A stretch of DNA of 64,000 nt from Methylocella sp. (GTDB lineage Bacteria; Pseudomonadota; Alphaproteobacteria; Rhizobiales; Beijerinckiaceae). Numbering within the stretch: the stretch's first letter is position 1; each line of letters opens with the position of its first letter. The stretch covers positions 3,154,501-3,218,500 of the forward strand of contig JBBCGG010000001.1 in NCBI GenBank assembly GCA_037200525.1, given 5' to 3'. Below are positions 1 through 7,990 of this stretch, in pieces. A program made the translations under genes and the position numbers. The notes under the pieces are model-generated. The model made no database searches. It was not told where the DNA came from and saw only the letters and a list, made by a program, of their open reading frames with translations.

Positions 1-1052
1 ATCAAGGCCGAGCGGGCCTTGTCCCCTTCGTGCAGGACCGCATAAGCGCGAACAAGACGAAGCCAGCCTTCAACGTCTTGTCCATTTTGCGCAAGGCGCG
101 TCGCCAATCCTTCGACCATGCCGTGAATGGCGCTTGACCGATCGGCGTCCGGCATAGCCTCAAGCTTTGCCGCTAATGCAGGATTTGCCGCTGGGCCTTC
201 GGGGGGACCGCCGCTTGGCGCTGCCGCGTCAGGCGATCCGGCCATGGCTGCGAGATGTTGACGCAAGCCGGGCGCCCAGGCCGCGTCGGCGGGGGCAGTG
301 ATCAAAAGCTTCTCCCAGATCTCCCTGGCGTGCGCCGCGTCGCCGTTTTGCTCGGCGGACAAGCCAAGAAAAAAGCGGGGCGTCGCCGCCGAGGCATCAT
401 TCGCGGCGGCGGTTTCGAATGCGCGTTTTGCGTCTGGAGTGACGAGGCCGCCGGCCGCCGCAACTAGAGCTTCACCGTAAGAGGTGAGTCGTTTGGGCGT
501 CTCGCCAAGCAGGCGAAGCGCGGCTGCATAGGCGCGCACGGCGTCGTCGGCGCGCCCGATGCGCAAATAGACCGGCGCCAAAATTTCGTAGCCTCGTCCA
601 TCGTCGGGATTTTGGGCGAGGTGCGCCTCGATTTTCGCCACCGCCGCCATCAAATCCATCCGTCCGGGCGACGCCTGAAGCCGCGCGGATAGCGGTAAAT
701 CGGGCAGACCGGGGTGGCCGACTAGGCCATAAAGCCCTAGCGCGAGCGCAGGCACAAAAACAAGGGCTGCGACGGACGCGAAACGCGCCTTGCGCGGCGT
801 CGCTGCGGCGGCCTGCTGGGAGGGAGCGTCAGCAACCGCGAGCAAGCGGCGGCCGGCCTCGGCCTTGGCACCTTCCGCATCGCTCTCGGCCACAAGCCCT
901 TGGGCGGCGTCCCTGTCAATCTCGGCGAGTTGCGCTTTATAGAAAGCGACGTCGATAGCGCCGCGAGACAGCCCACGCGGCGCCCTGGCCAGCGGCCAGA
1001 GAATGCTCAGCACCGCAGCGCCGGTCAAAAGTGCAAAAATCAGCCAAAGCAT
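1..1052 (-). CDS. ccmI: Cytochrome c biogenesis protein CcmI (C-terminus beyond left edge)
   Basis: CcmI (CycH) presents apocytochrome c to the haem lyase CcmF/H of the system I maturation pathway in the inner membrane. About 350 codons are open from the ATG at 1052 to the window edge with no stop. The N-terminus begins MLWLIFALLTGAAVLSILWPLA, a membrane segment, followed by an acidic, helical stretch (FYKAQLAEIDRD) typical of CcmI. A second membrane segment (VAALVFVPALALGLYGLVG) lies near residues 95-115, and Ala-rich TPR-like helices follow. It starts 49 bases after the kinase gene stops, so it may be co-transcribed with the two-component system. ccmE, ccmF and ccmH would be expected beyond the left edge. 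The family call is firm; the missing C-terminus cannot be judged. Confidence 0.85.
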   Translation of the reverse strand, partial: MLWLIFALLTGAAVLSILWPLARAPRGLSRGAIDVAFYKAQLAEIDRDAAQGLVAESDAEGAKAEAGRRLLAVADAPSQQAAAATPRKARFASVAALVFVPALALGLYGLVGHPGLPDLPLSARLQASPGRMDLMAAVAKIEAHLAQNPDDGRGYEILAPVYLRIGRADDAVRAYAAALRLLGETPKRLTSYGEALVAAAGGLVTPDAKRAFETAAANDASAATPRFFLGLSAEQNGDAAHAREIWEKLLITAPADAAWAPGLRQHLAAMAGSPDAAAPSGGPPEGPAANPALAAKLEAMPDADRSSAIHGMVEGLATRLAQNGQDVEGWLRLVRAYAVLHEGDKARSAL

Positions 1053-1101
1053 GCGGCAACCTAATAGTCATCGGAGCGCCGCTTGCAAAGGATCTTTCGG
1101 C

Positions 1102-2529
1102 TCACGAACGCGTGGCCGAAGGATTGTTTGCTGTCGAAGGCAGCTTCAGTTGCGCGCGAAGCCCCCCATTTGGGCTCGCGTCCAGAGCCAAAGCGCCACC
1201 GTACATCGACGCAAGATCCGCGACAATCGAAAGCCCGAGGCCAGATCCTGGCTTTGTTTCGTCGAGCCGCTGGCCGCGGCGCGGCGCCGCTTCGCGCAGG
1301 TCGGCGGCGAGGCCGGGTCCATCATCGTCGACGGTGATCGTGAAAAATGAGCGATCGGCCTCGCCGATGGTCAATTCCGGCGCGATTCGGATCAAAACCG
1401 CGCTGCGCGCCCATTTGCCGGCGTTATCGATTAGATTGGCGATCATTTCTTCGAGATCCTGCCGTTCGCCGAGGAAACGCAGCGGCTGCGGCATCTCGAA
1501 GCTGAAACGGATCTGTCTCTCGACATAGATTTTTTCAAAGGTGCGAACCAGGGCTTCGACCACGGGAGCGACATCTATCGCGCTGGCGATGGCGCCTGAA
1601 TGGACTGCGGCGCGCGCCCGATCAAGATAGTAGGCGACCTGATCGCGCATGATCGCAGCTTGCTCCCGCACCTTGCTGGAGAGCGGACCCGAATCGCTCG
1701 AAGCTTCGTTGATGATGACGCTAAGCGGCGTTTTAAGCGCATGGGCGAGATTGCCGACCTGAGTGCGGGCGCGTTCGACGACGGCGCGATTGGCGCCGAT
1801 AAGCAGATTGAGTTCGCTGGCGAGCGGCGCAATATCTTGCGAAAAATCCCCCGCGATCGTCTCGCTCTCGCCGCGCCGGATTGCGGCTACCCCTTCCCGC
1901 AATTGTCGCAGCGGGGCCAGACCATAACGAAGCTGCAATGCTGATGACGCAATCAGAGCCATGGCGAGCAGCGCGAAGGTGATGACGAGATCGAGTCGGA
2001 ACCGGTTGATCGCCGCTTGGATCTCGTCCGTCGTCGCCGCAACCTGCACGAGATAGATGCCTTGATCACCGGCGTCGATGGTGCGTTCGAGAATCCGCAG
2101 CCGGCGGTCATCGGGCCCATTTGCATAGCCTCTGCGCGCGCCGCCCATCTCCGGGACGACGCCAAGGTCCGCCAAACGCGGCAGGCGCGCCGCGAATAGC
2201 GAGCGCGAACTCTTGATCTCTGGTTTGCCGCCGTCGAGGCGCGTCACCTGCCAATACCAGCCGGACGATGGCAACACGAATTGCGGATCGCTCAGCTCAT
2301 CCGGTTCTGCGCGGCTGTCGCCAGATGTTGCTATGTCGGCGACAAGCGCGCGCAAATAGACGCCAAGACGCTCGTCGAAATTCATCTCGGCCGAGCGTTG
2401 ATAGATCGCGGATAGAACCAGCCCCGCGATGAACAGAATGGCGAAGCTCAAAATCGCCGCGGACAGGAAAAGCCGCTTCGCGATCGAGTCGACTTTGGTC
2501 TTGGCGGGCGGCATCGGCGTCTTGTCCAC
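1102..2529 (-). CDS. Sensor histidine kinase, PhoQ/FeuQ-like
   Basis: This is a membrane-bound sensor kinase of 475 residues. Residues about 20-42 form the first membrane helix, about 45-175 a periplasmic sensor region, and about 178-200 the second helix, followed by a HAMP-like linker. The phosphorylated histidine is H263 in the motif NLAHALKTPL, which is the PhoQ/FeuQ style of H-box. The ATPase domain shows the N box (NLIDNAGKWA), DDDGPGL and GSGLGLSIV. It lies 26 bases downstream of the OmpR-type regulator gene and is almost certainly its partner. The signal is unknown. Related alphaproteobacterial pairs are called FeuPQ or PhoPQ; I cannot choose between these names from sequence alone. 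Confidence 0.9.
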   Translation of the reverse strand: MDKTPMPPAKTKVDSIAKRLFLSAAILSFAILFIAGLVLSAIYQRSAEMNFDERLGVYLRALVADIATSGDSRAEPDELSDPQFVLPSSGWYWQVTRLDGGKPEIKSSRSLFAARLPRLADLGVVPEMGGARRGYANGPDDRRLRILERTIDAGDQGIYLVQVAATTDEIQAAINRFRLDLVITFALLAMALIASSALQLRYGLAPLRQLREGVAAIRRGESETIAGDFSQDIAPLASELNLLIGANRAVVERARTQVGNLAHALKTPLSVIINEASSDSGPLSSKVREQAAIMRDQVAYYLDRARAAVHSGAIASAIDVAPVVEALVRTFEKIYVERQIRFSFEMPQPLRFLGERQDLEEMIANLIDNAGKWARSAVLIRIAPELTIGEADRSFFTITVDDDGPGLAADLREAAPRRGQRLDETKPGSGLGLSIVADLASMYGGALALDASPNGGLRAQLKLPSTANNPSATRS

Positions 2530-2555
2530 TTGCGCTCGTCCCGAGGCGCGATGCG

Positions 2556-3269
2556 TCAGCGGCCGGCGGCAGGATCGGAGCGGCTCAGAACCGCCGCCTC
2601 GTCCTTGCCGGCCGGCGGGGCGAGAAGATAACCAAGGCCGCGTATGGTCTGGATGACGTCGACGCCGAGTTTTTTCCGCAATCTGCCGACGAAAACCTCG
2701 ATGGTGTTGGAATCGCGATCAAAGTCCTGATCGTAGAGATGTTCGACGATTTCGGCGCGTGAGACGACCCTTCCCGCGTGATGCATCAGATAGGACAACA
2801 ACCTATATTCGTGCGAGGTAAGCTTCACGGAAGTCTCCTCGACGAAAACGCGGCCTGTGCGCGCATCGAGCCTGACCGGCCCGCACGAAAATTCGCTTGA
2901 CGCGTGGCCGGCGGCGCGCCGCAGCAATGCGCGAATGCGCGCAAGAATTTCCTCCATATGGAAAGGCTTCCCGACATAGTCGTCCGCTCCGGCGTCGAAG
3001 CCCTCAACCTTGTCGCCCCAGCGGTCGCGCGCGGTTAGAATGAGCACCGGCATGGTGCGCCCCGCCTTACGCCATGCGGAGAGGACCGAAAGGCCATCTT
3101 TTTTAGGCAGGCCGAGATCCAAGACGACTGCGTCATAAGGCTCGGTGTCGCCGAGAAACCAGCCTTCCTCGCCGTCGTAGGCGCGATCGACGACATAAGC
3201 CGCCTCGCTTAGCGCCGCGACGATCTGCCGGTTGAGATCCCTGTCATCCTCGACAACGAGCAGACGCAT
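2556..3269 (-). CDS. OmpR-family response regulator
   Basis: This is a DNA-binding response regulator of 237 residues. The receiver domain (1-120) has the acidic pair EDD at 7-9, phospho-acceptor D51 in VVLDLGLP, and the conserved Lys in the motif GKPF. The C-terminal winged helix (about 130-222) contains LTSHEYRLLSYLMHH and a recognition-helix region typical of OmpR/PhoP proteins. It sits between the PepSY gene, 9 bases upstream, and the kinase gene, so the three look like one operon. It probably controls envelope or metal homeostasis genes by analogy with PhoP/FeuP, but no target sites were identified here. Confidence 0.92.
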   Translation of the reverse strand: MRLLVVEDDRDLNRQIVAALSEAAYVVDRAYDGEEGWFLGDTEPYDAVVLDLGLPKKDGLSVLSAWRKAGRTMPVLILTARDRWGDKVEGFDAGADDYVGKPFHMEEILARIRALLRRAAGHASSEFSCGPVRLDARTGRVFVEETSVKLTSHEYRLLSYLMHHAGRVVSRAEIVEHLYDQDFDRDSNTIEVFVGRLRKKLGVDVIQTIRGLGYLLAPPAGKDEAAVLSRSDPAAGR

Positions 3270-3278
3270 GCACGGTCC

Positions 3279-3599
3279 TCAATCTTCGTTCTTCGAGCTG
3301 ATGACCTGACCGGTCTTGGCGTTGACGAAGGTCCGAATGACGCGGCCATCATGGCGCAACAGACTGATTTCATAGACGAGGTCGTCGCTCCAGCGACAAA
3401 GTTTGGCGGCGATCGCCTCGCCTTGCGCGCGCGTCGCCGCTTTCCTCATGGCGTGGAAAGGCTCCAGAAGTCCGCCTGAAACGATTTTCTCGCGAGTGTC
3501 GACCATGGAGTAGCATTGCCGGTCAGCCACCGGCTGCGCTCTGGAGGCGGCGCTGCAGGCAATGCACGTAAAGAAAATGACCAGCAGGCAAATATTCAT
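3279..3599 (-). CDS. Small secreted PepSY-domain protein
   Basis: This is a predicted exported protein of 106 residues. Residues 1-22 form a signal peptide ending near ASRAQP. The mature part contains two cysteines (C30 and one in AAKLCRWSDD) and ends in a PepSY-like beta hairpin, VYEISLLRHDGRVIRTFVNAKTGQ. PepSY proteins bind or inhibit peptidases or modulate sensors in the periplasm. It is the first gene of an apparent operon with the response regulator (9-base gap) and the kinase, so a role in signal input is plausible but inferred. The frame is open much further upstream, but the ATG before the signal peptide is the sensible start although no strong ribosome site precedes it. Confidence 0.75.
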   Translation of the reverse strand: MNICLLVIFFTCIACSAASRAQPVADRQCYSMVDTREKIVSGGLLEPFHAMRKAATRAQGEAIAAKLCRWSDDLVYEISLLRHDGRVIRTFVNAKTGQVISSKNED

Positions 3600-3915
3600 A
3601 GGTCGAAGCTGGAGCGACGTCCCTGAATGCAGGATGAATGGCCCCCCGCCTTGCGCCGTTTTTCCAGCCATCGTCCTGCCCGCCCGTCTCGCCCACGCCT
3701 CGCCGCGAAACCCCGCCCACGCCCCGCTTGGCCCGGGGTGAAAACTCACCGTCGCCCCCTCGGGTCGCCATCGCGAACCGGGCGCGAACGCTTTACACCT
3801 TTCGACCAAATATGGAAAAACCAACCGTGTCGAGCGCATTTCCGCCGCGAAACTCTGTCCGCGCGACCCTGAGAAAATGGCTCGAAACAAATGCCCCATA
3901 ACCGAAGGCGACGAC
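3600..3915. other. Divergent intergenic region between the PepSY operon and sulfurtransferase
   Basis: This 316-base stretch separates two divergently transcribed units and must hold both promoters. Open frames run through it on both strands because of high GC, but none has a credible start or family resemblance. A GAAGG ribosome site is visible just before the ATG at 3916. I see no convincing operator or terminator. Confidence 0.4.
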
Positions 3916-4773
3916 ATGACCGCAACCTCCCTTTCACCTTTTTTCGTTTCGACGGCTTGGCTTGAGGAGAATTTGGGAGCGCCCGATCTCGCCATCATCG
4001 ACGGTAGTTTCTTTATGCCGGCTGAAAAGCGCGACGCTAGACAAGAATATCTCGCCGGACATATTCCGGGCGCGGTGTTTTTCGACATCGACGCGATCTC
4101 CGATCATTCCACCAGCCTGCCCCACATGCTGCCGACGCCAGAGTTCTTTGCGGATGAAATGGGGAAGCTTGGACTCAGCGAGGACATGCGTTTTGTGGTC
4201 TATGACGCCACAGGATTGATGGGCGCGGCGCGAGTCTGGTGGACCTTGCGCGTTTTCGGCGCGCGTGACGTCAAGATTCTCGAAGGCGGCCTGCCGCAAT
4301 GGCGCACTGAGGGTCGCGGATTAGAAACCGGGGCGCGCCTACGTCCGCCGCGCGTTTTTACGCCGCGATTCGACGGCGCGGCCGTTGCTGACGCCGCGCG
4401 CGTAAAAAACGCCAGCGAGACGGGAACGGCGCAAATCGTCGATGCGCGGCCAGCCGGGCGATTCACCGGCGATGCGGCGGAGCCCCGACCGGGGTTGCGC
4501 TCAGGCCATATCCCAAACAGCCGCAGCGTGCCGTCGCGCGTGGTCGCTGGCGACAGACTGAAAAGCCAGGCCGAAATCAAGGCCGCCTTCCTCGGAGCTG
4601 GCGTCGACCTTGACCGACCGATCATCACCAGCTGCGGCTCGGGCGTCACTGCGGCGATTCTTCTCTTGGCGCTGGAGACGATAGGAAAAAAAGGGGTCGT
4701 GCTCTATGACGGGTCCTGGAGCGAATGGGGCGCGCGAGCGGATCTGCCGGTCGTCGCGGGCGAATCATCCTGA
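3916..4773 (+). CDS. sseA: 3-mercaptopyruvate/thiosulfate sulfurtransferase
   Basis: This is a two-domain rhodanese of 285 residues that moves sulfur from 3-mercaptopyruvate (or thiosulfate) to thiol acceptors. The N-terminal inactive rhodanese domain spans about 8-130 and the catalytic domain about 160-280. The active-site loop CGSGVTA with C240 is the signature of mercaptopyruvate sulfurtransferases, where thiosulfate enzymes have a more basic loop. HIPGAVFFDIDAISD near residue 50 is also typical. An in-frame ATG 39 bases upstream exists, but the ATG at 3916 is preceded by GAAGG at a good distance and gives the usual length. It appears to be a single gene. Confidence 0.9.
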   Translation: MTATSLSPFFVSTAWLEENLGAPDLAIIDGSFFMPAEKRDARQEYLAGHIPGAVFFDIDAISDHSTSLPHMLPTPEFFADEMGKLGLSEDMRFVVYDATGLMGAARVWWTLRVFGARDVKILEGGLPQWRTEGRGLETGARLRPPRVFTPRFDGAAVADAARVKNASETGTAQIVDARPAGRFTGDAAEPRPGLRSGHIPNSRSVPSRVVAGDRLKSQAEIKAAFLGAGVDLDRPIITSCGSGVTAAILLLALETIGKKGVVLYDGSWSEWGARADLPVVAGESS

Positions 4774-4872
4774 CGCGCCGCTGCATTAGGAGCGCGCAGC
4801 CGCCGCGCTGGTAAGCGCTTGCTTTTATTGCGAGGATGTCACAGCAAATTGCGTGCCGGGCAGCAAATTCGC

Positions 4873-4900
4873 TTGACGCCGTAAACGGCTGAGCTACCAT
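4873..4900 (+). promoter_or_regulatory. Candidate sigma-70 promoter of the 5186 gene
   Basis: TTGACG at 4873-4878 and TACCAT at 4895-4900 are separated by 16 bases and resemble -35 and -10 elements. Transcription would begin near 4907 and give a leader of about 280 bases before the gene at 5186. The -10 match is only 4 of 6, so this is a suggestion. Confidence 0.35.
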
Positions 4901-4906
4901 AAAGTC

Positions 4907-5185
4907 AAGCGCGATCGTCTTGAAACCTTATGAGGTTTCTCGCGTTCGCAGCCTAAGTGGAGCGTCCGGCGACCGCCGGATGTGGTCTCGTCCGACGCAG
5001 GCACGCGCCAGCGTTTTTCCGGGTGGGACCAGCTGGCCCTGAGTGGCTTCCACGTTTCCCCTCCCTTCTTGGGGGGCTATCCAACTTCATAGCTCGAAGG
5101 CTTAAACCCGCGTCATCATCTATTGGCGGGTGGGCGTCCGCATGGAAGGGGAACATTCGTCTCGAGACATATAGGAGTGGCACAG
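4907..5185 (+). promoter_or_regulatory. Long structured leader or possible small RNA
   Basis: No credible protein is encoded between the sulfurtransferase and the gene at 5186, a gap of 412 bases. The part after the candidate promoter contains compact hairpins. 4922-4939 pairs GAAACCT with AGGTTTC around TATG, and 4975-4990 pairs TCCGGC with GCCGGA around a four-base loop. Near 5057-5077 a CCCC/GGGG stem carries a pyrimidine-rich loop. TAGGAGTGG at 5172-5180 is the ribosome site of the next gene. The stretch may be an untranslated leader with regulatory folding or a separate small RNA. I do not recognise a known riboswitch class in it. Confidence 0.35.
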
Positions 5186-5569
5186 ATGTGTGACTATTCG
5201 CTTGAAATGTATGCCTCCCGGCCTGCACGCGAGTCCGAGAAATATGTAACTACCCGCTTTCCCTCGGGAAGCATCGGCCTCGCGGCGCCCGGCGATTGCA
5301 CGACAGCAGTCTGCGTTCAATATGACACGCAACTGAACCTCGAAGGAATTTCGAGTGATCTGCAGACGCGTCTTGGCGTGAAGGCCGGCGAACGCGTCGT
5401 CTTCGCAAGGCTCGAACATGGCGCTTATCGCGATGGCGTCAAATTCGGAAATGGCAAGGAAATCTCGCTGCAACTTCTTGGGTCAGGCGTCGGCGTGACG
5501 CTGGTTGACCTCCGCGCGACGCCGGAAGTCTCGCCCGCAAAGCAAGATGTTTTTGAACCGGCTGAATAA
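5186..5569 (+). CDS. Conserved hypothetical small protein (MCDYSL family)
   Basis: This 127-residue soluble protein starts MCDYSLEMYASRPARE. I remember conserved alphaproteobacterial hypothetical proteins with this N-terminus, but know no function for them. The start is fixed by a strong ribosome site (TAGGAGTGG) seven bases upstream, although the frame is open further back. No signal peptide or membrane segment is seen. The body is rich in beta-strand-like sequence, for example RLGVKAGERVVFARLEHGAYRD. A strong terminator follows at 5593, so with the promoter near 4873 it forms a one-gene unit with an unusually long leader. The absence of a recognised domain limits this to a conserved-hypothetical call. 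Confidence 0.8.
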   Translation: MCDYSLEMYASRPARESEKYVTTRFPSGSIGLAAPGDCTTAVCVQYDTQLNLEGISSDLQTRLGVKAGERVVFARLEHGAYRDGVKFGNGKEISLQLLGSGVGVTLVDLRATPEVSPAKQDVFEPAE

Positions 5570-5592
5570 CCGAGCCTCATAAACTCAATGAC

Positions 5593-5629
5593 CGCCCCGC
5601 GGGTGTTTTTATCCGCGGGGCGTTTTTTT
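5593..5629 (+). terminator. Rho-independent terminator
   Basis: A perfect 10-base-pair stem (CGCCCCGCGG with CCGCGGGGCG, loop GTGTTTTTAT) is followed directly by seven T. It ends the transcript of the small protein gene at 5186-5569. Confidence 0.92.
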
Positions 5630-5834
5630 GTCCCCATCAATGTGAAAAAGGACCTCTTTCAAATCAGCAGACCATTTTTTGTGCAAAAAGGGCTTTTTTC
5701 AATCTAATTGGTTCGGAATTGCTTCATCCGGGATGCTCGAAGCTTGTTGCGGCGCTTGCGGTGACAAACCGACACAAGAAATCCGGCGTTCGCAAACTCG
5801 CCCCGGCTCAGATTTTGGCCGATGGGGGCCTGTC

Positions 5835-5852
5835 TGGCCCGTCTATTGCTTT
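5835..5852 (+). promoter_or_regulatory. Sigma-54 (RpoN) promoter of glnB-glnA
   Basis: TGGCCCGTCTATTGCTTT matches the -24/-12 consensus TGGCAC-N5-TTGC well, with the invariant GG (5836-5837) and GC (5848-5849) exactly ten bases apart. It lies about 140 bases upstream of glnB, which is RpoN- and NtrC-dependent in many proteobacteria. Transcription would start near 5861. Between the terminator at 5629 and this site the DNA is AT-rich (5640-5710) and could bind an activator, but I found no clear NtrC palindrome. The rest of the 5630-5992 gap holds no credible gene. Confidence 0.8.
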
Positions 5853-5953
5853 ATCGACAAAACCTGCTTCGTTCCGCGTGAATGACGTTTTTGACGTCAG
5901 ATTCGTTCGATTTGCGTGGCGATTTTGGCTGGCAGGTGCTAAACGCGGGTTAA

Positions 5954-6331
<378 letters not shown>

Positions 6332-6417
6332 CTTCGCAAATGCGGGATAATGGTTCGCGGCTTCGGCGAATCCCCGCATCCACTACGCTTTCAATCAATA
6401 ATCATAGAGGGTTAGAA

Positions 6418-7827
6418 ATGAAGACGGCCCATGACGTGCTCAAGGCGATCAAGGACCAAGACGTAAAATACGTCGATTTCCGTTTCACGGATCCGCGCGG
6501 CAAGTGGCAGCATGTCACTTTCGACATCACGATGATCGATGAGGACATCTTTTCCGAAGGAACCATGTTCGACGGATCGTCGATCGCCGGTTGGAAGGCG
6601 ATCAACGAATCCGACATGCTGCTGATGCCCGATCCGGCGACGGCGGTCATCGATCCTTTTTTCGCCGCGCCGACGATGGTGATCATTTGCGACGTGCTGG
6701 AGCCCAACAGCAACGAGCCCTATAGCCGCGACCCGCGAGGCATCGCCAAGAAGGCGGAAGCCTTCGTCACCTCCTCCGGAGTCGGCGACGCCGTGTTCGT
6801 CGGTCCCGAAGCCGAGTTTTTCGTGTTCGACGACATCCGCTTCAGGGCCGACCCTTACAACACCGGATTCGTTATCGATTCATCCGAATTGCCGTCGAAC
6901 TCCGACACGCCCTATGAAGGCGGCAATCTTGGTCACCGTATCCGCACCAAAGGCGGCTATTTTCCCGTGCCGCCACAGGATTCGGCGCAGGATATGCGCG
7001 GCGAAATGCTCGCCGCCATGGCGGCCATGGGGGCCAAGGTCGAGAAGCACCATCACGAAGTGGCCTCGGCGCAGCATGAGCTCGGCCTTAAGTTCGGACC
7101 GCTGACGAAGATGGCGGACGACTTGCAGGTCTACAAATATTGCATCCATCAGGTTGCGCAGAGCTATGGCAAGACCGCGACCTTCATGCCGAAGCCGATT
7201 TTTGGCGACAATGGCTCGGGCATGCACGTCCATCAATCGATATGGAAGGGCGGCAAGCCGCTGTTCGCCGGCAATAAATACGCCGATCTCAGCCAGGAAT
7301 GTTTGTATTACATCGGGGGCATCATCCGGCACGCCCGCGCGCTGAACGCCTTCACCAATCCTTCTACAAATTCCTACAAGCGCCTGGTGCCTGGTTATGA
7401 GGCTCCGGTTCTGCTCGCGTATTCGGCGCGCAATCGCTCCGCCTCGTGCCGGATTCCCACGGCTTCGAACCCGAAAGCCAAGCGCGTCGAAGTCCGCTTC
7501 CCGGATCCGATGGCCAATCCCTATCTCGCCTTCGCGGCGATGCTGATGGCTGGCCTTGACGGCATTATCAACAAGATCGATCCAGGTCCGGCGATGGACA
7601 AGGATCTCTATGATCTGCCGCCGAAAGAACTGAAGAAGATTCCGACTGTTTGCGGCTCTCTCCGCGAAGCGCTCGCCAATCTCGACAAGGATCGTAGTTT
7701 CCTGAAGTCTGGCGGCGTGTTTGATGATGATTTCATCGACAGCTATATCGAGCTGAAAATGATCGACGTGATGCGTTTCGAGATGACCCCCCATCCGGTC
7801 GAATTCGATATGTATTACTCTTACTGA
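6418..7827 (+). CDS. glnA: Glutamine synthetase type I
   Basis: GlnA makes glutamine from glutamate, ammonia and ATP as a dodecamer in the cytoplasm. The 469-residue length is normal for the GSI-beta type. Signatures include [17 protein letters not shown] near the N-terminus, [11 protein letters not shown], the metal and ATP region [11 protein letters not shown], and [17 protein letters not shown]. The adenylylated tyrosine lies in DLYDLPP near residue 397, so activity should be controlled by GlnE with GlnB. The ATG at 6418, with AGAGGGTTAG before it, is preferred over an upstream in-frame start, because [13 protein letters not shown] is the usual N-terminus. It forms an operon with glnB. Confidence 0.98.
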   Translation: MKTAHDVLKAIKDQDVKYVDFRFTDPRGKWQHVTFDITMIDEDIFSEGTMFDGSSIAGWKAINESDMLLMPDPATAVIDPFFAAPTMVIICDVLEPNSNEPYSRDPRGIAKKAEAFVTSSGVGDAVFVGPEAEFFVFDDIRFRADPYNTGFVIDSSELPSNSDTPYEGGNLGHRIRTKGGYFPVPPQDSAQDMRGEMLAAMAAMGAKVEKHHHEVASAQHELGLKFGPLTKMADDLQVYKYCIHQVAQSYGKTATFMPKPIFGDNGSGMHVHQSIWKGGKPLFAGNKYADLSQECLYYIGGIIRHARALNAFTNPSTNSYKRLVPGYEAPVLLAYSARNRSASCRIPTASNPKAKRVEVRFPDPMANPYLAFAAMLMAGLDGIINKIDPGPAMDKDLYDLPPKELKKIPTVCGSLREALANLDKDRSFLKSGGVFDDDFIDSYIELKMIDVMRFEMTPHPVEFDMYYSY

Positions 7828-7849
7828 ACCTTACCGTTCAGGAGGAAAC

Positions 7850-7875
7850 GGGGGCGGCCATCGGCTGCCCCCTTT
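7850..7875 (+). terminator. Terminator after glnA
   Basis: GGGGGCGGCC pairs with GGCTGCCCCC (one G-T pair) around the loop ATC and is followed by TTT. The T tract is short, so termination may be partial. It closes the glnBA operon. Confidence 0.6.
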
Positions 7876-7990
7876 GCATTTGAACGAGCGGCTTTTTGAT
7901 CTCTTGACTTATCCCCTGAAAATGTTTCCGTTCTGTTCCGTTCCCGCCTTGATCGTGGCATAAGGGGCTAATGAGAGGATTGTCGGATTC

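Noticed and set aside
3279-4088. A 269-residue minus-strand protein extending the PepSY gene
   Set aside because: Its N-terminal half overlaps the divergent sulfurtransferase start and has no conserved features; the signal peptide marks the real start.
5925-5950. TGGCAGGTGCT as a second sigma-54 site closer to glnB
   Set aside because: No GC occurs at the required ten-base distance from any GG; the site at 5835 is far better.
6880-7794. Long open frame opposite glnA
   Set aside because: It is a mirror of glnA codon structure in GC-rich DNA, as are similar frames opposite leuA, xseA and pleD.
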